Of a stretch of DNA of 64,000 bases, positions 13,106 through 26,000 are shown piece by piece. Made by a program: the position numbers and the translations under genes. The notes beneath the pieces are model-generated. The model saw nothing but the letters and a program-made list of their open reading frames with translations. It searched no databases and was not told the DNA's origin. The DNA is from Metopolophium dirhodum (taxonomy: Eukaryota > Arthropoda > Insecta > Hemiptera > Aphididae), in the NCBI RefSeq assembly GCF_019925205.1, contig NC_083560.1:60773266-60837265 (forward strand), read 5' to 3'. The stretch's first letter is position 1, and the number at the start of each line of letters is the position of its first letter.

Positions 13106-14555
13106 GATAAGTGGATGTCGCTCTGCTGTACAGTAGGTTACAAGTGGGTCACCGTAATGGATGGTGTTAAATTTGAATTCAATGATATAATATCATTGTA
13201 TAAGAAAAACGATTCTGAGCGAAAACGGTCAGTCAGCCTATGATTTTACCAAGTATAATTGATGATATTATTGTGAATAAATTAATTTATATTTAACCTA
13301 TTTACGTGGAGCCTTGTATTAAATTTTCAATCCTTCGCCATAAAAGTTAAACATTTTATACATTTTTAACTACAAAATAATTAATAAATTATAAATTTGA
13401 TAAATGTTGTCAAAATTTGAACTTTAAATGCTTATAAAAAAAAATTGTGCCTATGTATTTTTAATATTTTTCAACTTCTATTAGAACGATATATCAGGAG
13501 CCTTATATTAAATTTTCACGCTTTTTTACCCTACAAAAAAATTTTTATTGATATTTATAGAAAAAAAAATTAAAAAAATTGAAAACTGACAATGTCCGTA
13601 CACAGCTCAAAAAGAGTCAAAATATTTTCAACATCTTATGGTGTATAGAAAATGCTAATATAAACATTCAGTGAAATGTTCAAGTATCTACAGTCATTCG
13701 TTTTTTAATTACAATAATATAAGAAAATTGTTACATGAGAAATCGAGTAAATATCAAATATTGTAAAAATATAAATTTCAGACGCTCATAAAAATTTAAT
13801 TTAAGTTTCTTCTAGACATTTTTTTTTTGATAAAGGTAGACAAACTTATGAGTAATCTTATATTACATTTTCAAATCTTAGATTTAAAAAGAAAAATTTT
13901 TATGAGTTCTCAACTCAAAATAATTTGCTATTTTTCGTGATTTTTCCGTATTTTGTCAAAATTTGAACTTTAAATGCTTATAAATAAAAACTGTGACTAA
14001 GGATTTTTAATTTTTTTCATCTGCCTTTGAAAAAATAACCGAGGAGCCTTCTATTAAATTTTTAAGCTTTTTTACTCAACAGATAAAATTTTATTGATAT
14101 TTATAGAAAAAAAAACTAAAAAAATTGAAAACTGACAATGGCCGTAAACAGCTCAAAAAGAGTCAAAATATTTTGTAAATTTTATGGTGTATAGAAAATG
14201 CTAATATAAACATTCAGTCAAAATTTCATGTCCCTACGGTCATTTGTTTTAGAGTTACACCAAAAACCAAAATCGATTTTCTCGAAAACAGATTTTGCGT
14301 AAAAATTCCCGTTTTTCCTTAATTTCTCTTTTGTTTTTCACGTCGCTTGTGAAAACTACTGGGAAATTTTTACTTTTGACCCCCCAAAGTACCAACTAGA
14401 TTCACTTTCCTATCAGAAAAGTTACTATTGAAGAAAATCCAAGCACTTTTACTGTCCTAAAAGGTGATGACAGACACAAAAATAAAAAAAAATAAAAAAA
14501 AAACACACATCATTGTAAAATCAATACATTCATCGCTTCGCTCAGAATCTAAAAT
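13106..14555 (+). repeat. Unclassified repeat family (U1), full copy in right arm
   Basis: Mirror image of the copy at 9237-10686. Head ataagtggatgtcgctctgc, then tgctgtacagtaggttac, near-palindrome caatgatataatatcattg, GATTCTGAGCGAAAACGG, and tail CGCTTCGCTCAGAATC plus TAAAAT. The inner GATTCTGAGCG and tail CGCTCAGAATC are inverted repeats. Confidence 0.85.
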
Positions 14556-14784
14556 GCACATTAATTAGGTACCTATATTGCATCAATTTGAGTTTTTTTT
14601 TGCTTTAGACATTGTTTCATCATGTTATTAATATTTAATGTCTAATGTCGTCACGTACATATTTGTTTCGTGCATAACCCCAACACACCACTTCATAAAT
14701 TATTGGTAGGAAGTTAAATTTAACAATTTATTTAACTTTATCATTATTGAATATATTGTGTTGATTTTAATTAAGTGTGATAAA

Positions 14785-16192
14785 TGAATTAGCATTATAC
14801 TATAAGTATATCCATATTTTACTGATTTAAGTACTAAAGGGGTCAGCTGTCACTCTGTCATTATAGGTACCTAATAAAGCGCATGCTGTATTGTTGACTG
14901 TTGCAGTATGTAATAGGAGAACTAGTTAAATAATATTATAATATTGCATGTGCATTGTGCACACTGGCACTATAGCCGTATAGGGTATATAAGTATATTA
15001 TTTATTATTAGAATTTATAAGCAACCTAGATTAGCCTTTAATATCAATTGATATTGTAAGTCGTAAGATATAGGTTCTACCAGTATTTATTTTATGATAA
15101 AAAAATTATACATTGGCAGGTTTTAATTTTATGTGTAGGTGGATACTGAAAGGTAGCTTCAATATTTGCCCTTTTGGATAGAATGTTTGTGTCACCACTG
15201 TTTGCCTCGTTAAGTTCGGTCTATAGTCTATACACCTACTAGCGTTTCCCGAACTTTTCCTCCGCCGGACTCCTATCCCTAAGAGTATAATAGTAAAAAT
15301 GATTGTATTCGAGTATTCCTAACGATAATAAATAATAATAATTCGTGGACCCGGCCCTTCCGTATACATAAATGCTACATATACATGACTACTATAGGTT
15401 TGGGAAACGATTTTATTTCTCGTAATTGAATTTAATTGAACAGTACAAATTACAACATACACGATGGACATGACAATTTTGTTATAATAGCGTTGAAACT
15501 ATCAAAAGTTAGAATTATTTATAATACCCTACCGCGGCTACCAATTATTATAGCTATCGAAATAATATCATGTTGTAAATCAGTAACTCTCAAACCGGGG
15601 TTTGCTAAGGTTTAAAAAACAGCTCGCGGTTAATTTTTATGTTGAAACAAATCATATATAAAAAAATTATTTCTAAGATATTTAAATTCCAACATTTTTT
15701 ATTTCTTTTATTAGTACCTAGTCAGCACGAACGCGAAAGTAAGATTTTGGTATTGTAGCCTGCCGAAGAAAAATGTTTGAGCATCTCTGTTAGATATCAT
15801 ATTTGTCAAATAATAAAAAATCAAAAACCTGGATTAAAAAAATAGAAAGAGTGTCGAAATGATATGGGGGATATTGGTATATCGTGTGTACCGTAGCGTG
15901 ACGTAACTAATAACTACTTTTAAAACTTGTAGTTTTGTAATTTAGTTTATTTTAATAAATCAAATTTACAATGACAAACGACACCTTAACACACCAAATT
16001 ATAATTTAAATATTATACAACCTATAATATAAGTAATATGTAACAATATAAAGAAAATAATAAATAATAAATAATTCTATGTAGGTAGGTAGTAAAAAAA
16101 AAAATATAAAACTTTTAATTATTATGCTTATTGTGTAAATATATAATTTATTTTAGATAATGTTTTAAAGTATGAACGTTTATGGACTAATA
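14785..16192. other. Non-coding interval downstream of ARSB
   Basis: No exon seen. It contains one probable small hAT MITE (15581-15789); otherwise AT-rich sequence. Confidence 0.5.
15581..15789. mobile_element. Probable hAT-type MITE
   Basis: Ends CAGTAACTCTCAAAC and (complement) CAGAGATGCTCAAAC form an imperfect inverted repeat. The 8-bp flanks ttgtaaat and ttagatat agree at five positions only, so the call is tentative. Confidence 0.4.
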
Positions 16193-16200
16193 CCTAAAAC

Positions 16201-16377
16201 CAGTGGGGTTTTGTCTTGGGGGGGGGGGGGTATGATTTTTATCCAGTAGCCCCGCTTTTAAAGTTAGAGACCTTAAGTTAGGACTCTAAAAAATGTTGCA
16301 TATTATATACAGCCTATGGGCTATGGGGAGGATTGATTCCCTTGATCCTCCCTCCCCCCTCCGTCAATACACCACTG
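16201..16377. mobile_element. hAT-type MITE
   Basis: 177 bp. Flanks cctaaaac and cctaaagc match at seven of eight bases. Ends CAGTGGGGTTTTGTC and (complement) CAGTGGTGTATTGAC. It contains a 12-base G run. Confidence 0.7.
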
Positions 16378-16418
16378 CCTAAAGCCATAAACAAATATAT
16401 AAAATGAATGTTTTGATA

Positions 16419-16424
16419 TTTATT
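16419..16424 (-). promoter_or_regulatory. ARSB: Candidate polyadenylation signal of ARSB
   Basis: AATAAA on the minus strand about 125 bases after the ARSB stop, the first canonical signal met. It lies just inside the flank of a small hAT-type MITE. Confidence 0.5.
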
Positions 16425-16548
16425 ATAGATATGTTTTTGATATGTGATACTTATAACTTATAAGAATAATATAATTAAATTAAAGTCTGACAATTTTTCA
16501 ATTTTAAATTCAAATATAATTTAAACGTGAACATGTTGAATCAATTAT

Positions 16549-17003
16549 TCAAATACTATGTCGATGATCATCCCAGCTGATCCACGTGTTGTTGTACAAA
16601 GCAGGATTTGCATCTTTGGTACCTCTCACATTCATGGGCTTGGACGCAGATTCTCTGAATTTTCCCAAAGATGTCTCGAAATAGTCAATTTTTGCCTCTA
16701 CAAACTTTCTTATTTTGCTGTTGGGCTTGTAATTCAAATTAACCAATTCACAGGGATCTTTGACAATGTGAAATAAACATGGTTTTATGAATGGCTTACA
16801 TGGTCTCATGTCTTTCTCGAAGTCGCACCGTACTGTCGAACTGTTGCGCAGTGACTCGATCAAAGACGGCGTTAAACTATCTCCATTTATTTGTGACAGT
16901 ATGCCGGCCGTAGTACTGTTCAATACAGCATCAACATTATAACGGAGTGCACTCGGGGACAACGATCCTGACCAATAATCAAGATAACCTAAGAATGTAC
17001 TTC
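16549..17003 (-). CDS. ARSB: ARSB exon 8: C-terminal domain and stop
   Basis: Codes the last 151 codons, from GSTFLGYLDYWSGS to WDDHRHSI and a TGA stop. It includes the family-typical PCLFHIVKDPCELVNL segment near the end. The acceptor is TATTCTAG. Confidence 0.92.
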
Positions 17004-20000
17004 CTAGAATAATGAAAAGTAATTAAGCACTGTAGTATATTGAAGGTAGGTATATTATTATACAAATAAATGTATTACCATAATGTAAATTGAGTTTAGA
17101 AATATTACATGAAAATAATAGGTAGGTACAGCATATTATTATTGAAAATTCAAAATGAAATTTTTTTAAATTGTAAGTACCTACTTAAATATTACCTATT
17201 CTATATTTGTATAGCATATACAGATTCCAGCATAAATAGATTATATAGCCTATTTAGCTATATAGATATATTATATTAGTATAATTTATAATCAATACTA
17301 AAACAATGAATTACTTTGATATGTGTTCGTATTAATTGGAAATAATTAACTTTTAATAGAAGGTGTCTATTTCTAGTTGAGTATGTTTGAATCCAATATC
17401 TGAATTGTGTCCTTTGACCATAATTTATTTATTTTTTTAAGTTTTTATTTTGCATTTTCATAGTTTTGGTTGAAACATAAATATCAATATCAACTATTCA
17501 ACAAATAATTAGTACATTAACCAAACCCAACCAAAATAAATTACATTAGATATCACAACGAAAGTCTAACGAAAATGAAATTAAAGAAAAAATGCTCATA
17601 TTACAAAAAAACATAAATACATCAATATATCAAGATATAAATATATAAAAAGCATACCTATTGGCTATTGCGTAAGTTTTTACCAATATAATTTATTACA
17701 TTTGTTTATGTATTATTTTAGTTAATATAAAATATAATAATACAATAATATATTACACATGTATTATATTAATTGGCTATTAATGTGCATGCCGTAATAT
17801 AATAGGTGTATTATATTTTTTTTATGGAATTTTGAAATACCTAAGTGAGTATTTTTTCTTTCAAAAATAATACACGAAAGTTAAATTATTAACTTACCTT
17901 TTATATATTTGAAGTTAGTATCTCTAATTGCCGCGTAACCAGTTATGTCGTCGATATTATGTAATATTTGTTTTCTTGGAGATTTTATATTATTTGAAAA
18001 TGATTCCCACATACTTATACCATCAATAGCACCTAGATCTTGAGTATTTCCACCTGCAAATATTTTATTTAGGTATAAACGTATAGAACACTAAAAAATA
18101 TTATATAGGTACATATTTATGTAATGGGCCGAAAGGACGGAAAAATGTAAGTTTATTGTATTTTTTAAATACCTTAACTAAAAATTTTTATCTAGTTATT
18201 CAATATATATACATATACGAATGTCAGAATGTGTGTTCATTTTTAAGAGCATTATTAAAAAATAGTCTCAAATTTTTTTTAAAAGTATTTAAAGTTCAAA
18301 TTTTGACAAAATTTATCAAATTTAAAATTTAATAATTATTTTGTAGTTAAACATTTATAAAATATACAACTTTCATAGCTAAGGATTGAAAATGTAAAAC
18401 AAAGTTCCTCGTAAATAGGTCCCATTAACAGTTTTTTTTATATTTTTCTCGTACGTTTTCAGCGCCACTCTTTCGTTTTTCACCAGCGTCAAACATAATT
18501 TAAATTCCACAGTTCAATTGAATTTTTACACTAAATACACTTCTGTAAGTACTGTAACTGACTCGGTAACTCGTTTGTGTAAAAAGTTCAAAATCAAAAT
18601 ACATACAAAAAATAATAAGATAAGGTTATCAATGTTATCACGCAACTAACTGAATTCTACCATAGAGTATAAAATATAAATACTAAAATACCAATACCAC
18701 AAATTCCTAAATAATACATCAGCATTAATCGTAAGGAAAATAGTGTAAATACCAAAATTCCTACTATGAATTGCAATAGTTTAAGATATTAAAAACAATA
18801 CCTTCGTAGGTATTTGATTTTTTAATATATTTTATGCTTAATTTATAAAAATATAATTTTTTTTGTATAATTATATTATAATAAATATAGTGACCCTACC
18901 GGCGCTCACAAGAATCAGCCTATTTGGAAGATTCCCGATTTCCCGATTGGCCAACCGCCCCTGCCTATAACCTATATGAATAAATCGATCCATTTTTTAT
19001 ATTTCTTAATAATTATACATTATACGTATACGGTATTATTTATTATATTACGTAACCTATAGGTTTACAGTTTACTGAAACTTTTAAAAATGTATTTTAT
19101 TTTTTTTGTTTATTGAAACACGGTACACCGTTTTGAAATTTGATCAAGTATATAAATTACTTAAGGGGATTCCATACCGTGATTTTCTGTTTTTGTCTAA
19201 CACACGCGCGACATAGAATTTAAGACGGATTCTTTGCCAAACATATCAACTGATCTAATGAAGTGACAAGAATTCTGAAAACAGATTTGAATTCATCGTC
19301 AAATCTACTTGAAATCGACTTTCCCACAATTTAGATTTTTTGATTTTAGATTTTCCAAAAGTTGAAATACAAAAATGTTTAAATATTCTTTTTTAATATG
19401 ACGTTTTCTGGAATTTGGGGGATAATATCAAACATGTGGCCAAGTCGATTTAAAGTAGACTTGACGACAAATTCAAATCTGTTTTCAGAATTCTTATCGC
19501 TTCAATAGATCAATTGAAATGTTTGGCAAAAAACGCGTCTAAAATACTATGTCACGCGTGTGTTAGACAAAAACAGAAAATCACGGTATCAAATCCCCTT
19601 AAATAGCTAGGTTTCAGCTAATTTTCGTTTATACTTGTTTGTTTTAAAATGTTGTATCGCTAAGCATTTTTCAAATCCCTGATCTTCAATGGGCGATTGC
19701 ATGTTAGTTATTTCCATAAGATATTTTGATTTGATATTATTTATATTAATTTGACTTGGGTGTCAATTCGGATTAGTGTGAAAGTTACTGGGCAATCGGC
19801 AATCGCCCAGGGAATTTTCGTTTATTAACTGATTTATATTCGATTGTTCAACTAATCATATTTATTATTTATTTTGTTTTTGGTTGATACCTACTATCTA
19901 TTATAATTTGTATTAATGTATTATTTTGTTTTAAATATTTCAACATCTTAACTTGTCACAATGTACATTATTTAATATACAATATGATTCATTCAGCGAT

Positions 20001-23000
20001 TTGTCTTTACGCGTTGTAACTAGAGAATAATTAGGTGTAGGTACCTACATCCAAAGCTGATATAAGAAATGTAACCAAATATAATTTACCTGCTGCTTGG
20101 TATAATGTAGGTAACCAATCAGAAATATGCATCAGTGGATTTGGAAGCGTTTTCTTTTTCGATAATAATTTACTCCATACGAATGCTGCAGTTCGAATGC
20201 CACCTTCCCAAGGTGTAGCTTTTTCCTTGAATAAAAACAAATCACAGTTAGTATTTTAAATTTTTACTAATTATTTAATCCAATATAGTTCTCAGACTCA
20301 ATAATAAACCTATCAGGAAAAATTAGCTAAGTTATCCATGGTCTTATTCATGTACATTGTACTAACCTATATACATCTAATAGGCGGCGGCGGTGGCAAC
20401 AAATTTACCAACATAATTTTTTTACCCTTTTTACCCTCTTCCGAAAAATTTGACCAAGAAATTTCGTTTTCCATTTTTACACTCTTTTTACAATTTGGGA
20501 AAATGCATTCTTAATGGGCTTCTACAGTCTACATATTAAAACGAACCTACTGACCAAATTTCATACTCATAGCCAGAGCTGAAATAAGGGTTGGGGAAAA
20601 TGGGGAAAGTGCCCTAGGGTTGCAAAGGTTGTAACGTTTTAAAGGGCTGAAAATGTTTAAATATATATGTTGAATAGGGGCTCCAAATATTATTGCCCTG
20701 GCCCCTGGGGGTGCCAATGAAAGTTAGCATACGGCACTACTCATAGCTTCATATATTTATCCCGACTAGGCGATGATGAATCAGTCAGTCAGATAGTCAG
20801 TCGACTAGTTCTTTTATATATTATATGGATATGTTATACTATTATAAAATATTGTGTTGTAAAAACATATTAATATTATTTAACTTAATCAAAGCTTACT
20901 CCTTTCAACGGCCAATTGGAACCATAATTCCTGTGGATACCATTTGTTGGAGCTCCATTGTCTGACACAAACACAAATATTGTATTATCAAGCATGTTAT
21001 TTGTATGTAATGCGTTAAACACTTCAGCTACCGAATCATCTAGATTTTTCATCATTCCTAGAGGACATATTATTATATTAAGATATACAATATAACCATA
21101 TAAAAACTATATTAAACAAAACAATTACAAATACAAATTTGAAAAGTTTACAAAGAAAAATAATTATATATTTATGTGAGTACTGAGTATGTATACCAAT
21201 ACAGAGTGGCTACATGTGGGTATTATTCCTTATTGTAATTTATAATCATGGCTAAATAACATTATTAAGTCATGTTTATAACTATTTAATTATTCCTACT
21301 TTGAACGGTTAAGATGGCAAACAGGCATTGAATTTGACAGTTATTAAAACTTCAACATTAAAAAAAAAGTTTAGATAAGTTTATAAAAGTTTTTAAAAAA
21401 ACTCCCATAAATGCTTAAATAAATAGCCTCAATTGTTGACTTAAATTATTTATCATTAATCATAATCTGTATAGCACTATAGCTAACCAATTATTTACAT
21501 CAAGTTTAATGATTCCCCAACTATTAATGTACTAAACATATAATATATCTTATTTAACCCCTACCAATATACCCTGTACGGGTATATATTGTGTATGCAG
21601 TTAGACACAATTGAAACTCCATAAGTACCTATACGGATTAATGTATAGGTACATCTATTTAATACAACCCTGATAACTGATAAGCAGGTCGTAAGTTCTC
21701 ATATATATATATATATATACAACAACTAGCTAGCCATCTTTATAGTTTATAGGTACTAAAGTTGTGACCAATGTTGAAGTCGGCCGCCATTTATAAAGCA
21801 AGCTATCTATATTTACATTTATTTTACATTTATTCATATACATATCTACTTTTATATACATATATTATATATACTGTTATAATATTATTTTGTTATATAT
21901 TATTTTTGCATTGCCTGCTTTGTAACTGGCGGCCGACTACGACGATAAGAAGGAGACGGCTATCTAGTATTCTAGTTGTTGTATATTGGGTATCTTTGTA
22001 AGTAGCTACCTACCTACATTTAACCTACCTATTACCTAATATAATATATTTATGAATAGTTAATTAGGTCATACCAGCATATTTACGACGGTACTTGTCT
22101 TTGATCGATTGAAAACTATTTATGTCTTCTTGGGGTGCTTGTAATGGATTTTCGTAAGTGCCTGCGTGTGGAGCCAAATGGGCGAGGTACAAAAACAATG
22201 GCACAGAATTATTATGTTTCGTTATAATATCAGTGGCTTCCTTGGTGAATAAATGTGTTGAATATTTCCCTACACTTGACCAGTCAGGATTTAAATCACG
22301 TCTCATATCAAACCCTTCAAAAGATGCAAACTAAAATACAACAAATAATAAACAAAGATAAAAACATAATTCGAGTTAAATAATATTATGTTAACAAAAA
22401 TCATAATTCATAATGAATAGCAAAAGAACCGTTTCTAAAGAATGTTTTTTTCATGTTCTATATGTGTATTAGGTAGTACCTATAATCTATATAATATATT
22501 ATTATACATTATACATTATCATATTATTTTTCAAATATTTTACATAACAAAATAAGCGGCAAGTGGGTGACGCTGTGCTGTATAGTAGGTGTCTAGAGGG
22601 ATTGCTGTTACAGTGTTAAAGGTTAAATTTGAATTTACCCAGACAGCAATTTTTTGATTAATAATATTATTATAACATTGTAATAATGAATAGTAATAAC
22701 GTAATAAATGTAATAACGAACAGGGGCGTATTTAATAGTCAATATTACATACAAAAAAATACTGAACATTTTTTTTAAAAATTATGTTTACGTAGAAAAA
22801 AATTTGATCTAAAATACGAAACGAAAAAATATGTACGCGGCGGTAACGTTCATTATCTTGACATCTTGTATATTAATATTACTATCTAATAATAAACGTC
22901 ACTGGTTTTTCAAACGGACGGTTAGTTATATAGATAAGCTATTCTAAGAATATTGTTTCTAAAGCAGCCACCATCATGTAGGCTTCGCAGTTGGCAGTTC

Positions 23001-26000
23001 TATTATCTGTTTTTTTAATCTATTATGATTTGTATTTTGTACGACACGTTCGTTGTCGCCTGTCGGGTTGTCTACTACATACAAATCATATTAAGTTATT
23101 ATTTATATTTACATTTTATATTTACTTGATACTAATTATTTAAATATATATTTTCAATTATTTTTACAATTTTGTTTATTAATAATGTCTAAACGTGTAT
23201 ATTTGAGTGGAAGTTTAAAAAGAAAATTAAAAAAACAGCGCATTAAAAAAGAAAAACTACTCCCTCGAATAAATGATTTTTTGAATAGAGATGATCTTGG
23301 AAATAGATTCATGTATAAGTACGACTGTGAAATCTACGCCTGCGGAAACAACTGATATTGTAAGTAGTTTAATGTTGCCATTCTATAATAGTTTAATAAA
23401 AAATGATTGGAAACATATTTCGGAGAAAATTAAATTACATGAAAAGAGTTTATCCCATATAAACGCTTGTCTTACAGTAGACCGATGGGAAAAAAATAAT
23501 ACTTTATCTGAAGAATTAAAATCTCAAATTAGCGTAGAAGTTGGATTTTGGAGGCAAGTCATAAAACGTATTATAAATGTTACTATGACGCTAGGATTTC
23601 AAAATCTATCATTTCGAGGCCACAATGAAAAAATTGACAGTGAAAACCGTGGTAACTTCTTAGCAGTCATCGATCTTCTTGGGATGTATGACCCTATATT
23701 ATCGGAACTTTTACAACGAGGACCTAAGAAAATCAATTATTTAAGTGCCACTATACAAAATGAAATAATTGATATGATTGCTAAATGTGTAAAAAAATCT
23801 ATAATTTCAGCATCCGGATTTGCCGATCAGACTGTACAAAATATAAAAAATGATGGATTAGATATTAGTAAATTACGCGGACAAAGTGATGACGGAGCAG
23901 CTGTTATGGCGGGAATTTATAACGGTGTCCAAACAAAAATAAAAGCTCATTGTTCTCTTGCAGAGTATATTCACTGTAACGCCCATAATTTGAACTTGGT
24001 TTTAAATGATACTAAGACTGCCTCAATTGAAATTCAAAATTTTTTTTCCATTATACAAAAACTATATGTTCATTTTGCGTTAAGTGGAAAACGCTGGAAA
24101 ATTTTAACTGACATTTTACCAGTTGGTGGAGTAACACTTAAAAAACAAACCAGGTGGTCATCACGCCATCTTAACGTTGGTATTTGTAAGTGATATACTA
24201 AGGAAAGTAGATGGTGTCTCACAATTGTTACAACAGAGAGATATTGATCTTCACAAAGCTACAGGACTACTACAAACATTAACAAGTAATTTAAAAATTA
24301 TAAGAGGACATTTTTCGGAATTTTTCACAGAAGCTACAAATCTTTCGAAAACATGGGGCATAACACCAACATTTAAAAACCAAAGGTATAGCAAAAAAAA
24401 ATGTTTTTTGATGAGCTTTGTGAAGACCAAAGATTAAAATCACCTGGAAAAAAATTTGAAGTTGAAATTTTTAATATAACACTTGATCGTAGTATCAACG
24501 AAATGGAACGTAGATTTCAAAGTTTTAATTACGTTTCTCACTTTTTTAAATGCTTACAACCTATTTCATTATCAGAACTAAACGACGAGGAACTACACAA
24601 GGAAGCAGAAATACTACAAAAAAAGTATAACCACGATATTTCTCCAGAGTTTGTTCATCAGATTCTATCTTTTCGATCATGTTTTAAGGATATAATATTG
24701 AAAAATTCAAAAACAACAAAAGAAATTGCAGAAATGTTATTAATTGAACATTCTTCTCTTACAACAACATACCCTGATGTATGCACTGCTTTTATTTTGT
24801 ATTTGACGTTACCCATTACAGTTGCAGCAGCAGATCATTCTCAAAACTAAAAATAATAAAAAATTATTTACGGAGTACGATGGCAGAGGAACGACTGAGT
24901 GGTTTGGCAAATATTTCCATTGAGAATAGGCGGGCACAGCAATTGAATTTAGAAGATGTAATTGACAAGTTTGCTCAAATGAAGGCTCGAAAAGTTAATT
25001 TTTAAGTATAATACTAAAACATATTATATGTTTTTATTAATAAAATATGTAATAAATAATAAAATAAAAAATATATTTTATAATTATTATTAACTCATGA
25101 ATCATTATTGAATAATTTATATTTGTATTATTATTAAATTTCTGTGTTGAAGGGGGCCTCTGTCTCTTATGGCCCTAGGGCCACCAAGTTCCTCACTACG
25201 CCACTGATAACGAATCTAACCTAACCTAACCTAACGTTATACTAATATAGTATAACGTTATTATAATACTATTATAATATTATCATTACTAGAGTTAGGA
25301 TGTTGATGACCTAAAAAACACACAAAAATGCCCTAAAAAAATGCAAAAAAGCCCTAAAAAAAGTGCAAAAATGACCTTAAAAATTATCTAAAATACTAAT
25401 TAAGTAAGTGAACAAATGTATTTATAAATAATAATTTTTTTTAGAGATATGGGTATAATAATGGGTGTAATAGTAATTTAAAATATGAATTATAAATATA
25501 TTAAGCATTTAAATAATTTATAAATAAATTTCAATATTAAAAATAAATTAAAAAGTAAAATATAAATAAAAAAAAATTATATTAAAAATATTTTCATTAT
25601 TAGTGTTAGATGGTAATGTTATAATAATATTCATATTGCATTGTTGCACTGTACAATTAATATGTGTCTGATGTTATCAAACAAAAGGCGACGACGTCGA
25701 TCAGTTAATAAATTTAAAATAAATAAACAATTTATAAATATAATACTCGATAAGCGTGTATGATCGGCGTATGTCTGAAAGAGCACTTGTTTTATCAATT
25801 TATAACACTGAAAGAGTAAATCTTATCGGAACGCGATAAATGTAATCACAACAAAAACCCCGCAATAATAATATTAAAATTATTTTTTACTAATAGTCCA
25901 AATCCAAAGTTAGATTTTAAATAAATTAAATTTGTTTCCAAACTTGGGTGTAACATTTGCCCTAAAATCTATAATTTGTGAAAAATGCCCCACATTGTAT

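Larger units (their letters stand above)
9008..14784. repeat. 5.8-kb inverted duplication: two 1689-bp arms, 2.4-kb spacer
   Basis: 9008-10696 and 13096-14784 are reverse complements over their full 1689 bp with no net indel (paired coordinates always sum to 23792). Only one mismatch was noticed by eye. Each arm holds a full U1 repeat plus about 230 bp of unrelated flanking sequence, so it is the segment and not just the repeat that is duplicated. The spacer is 10697-13095. Confidence 0.9.
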
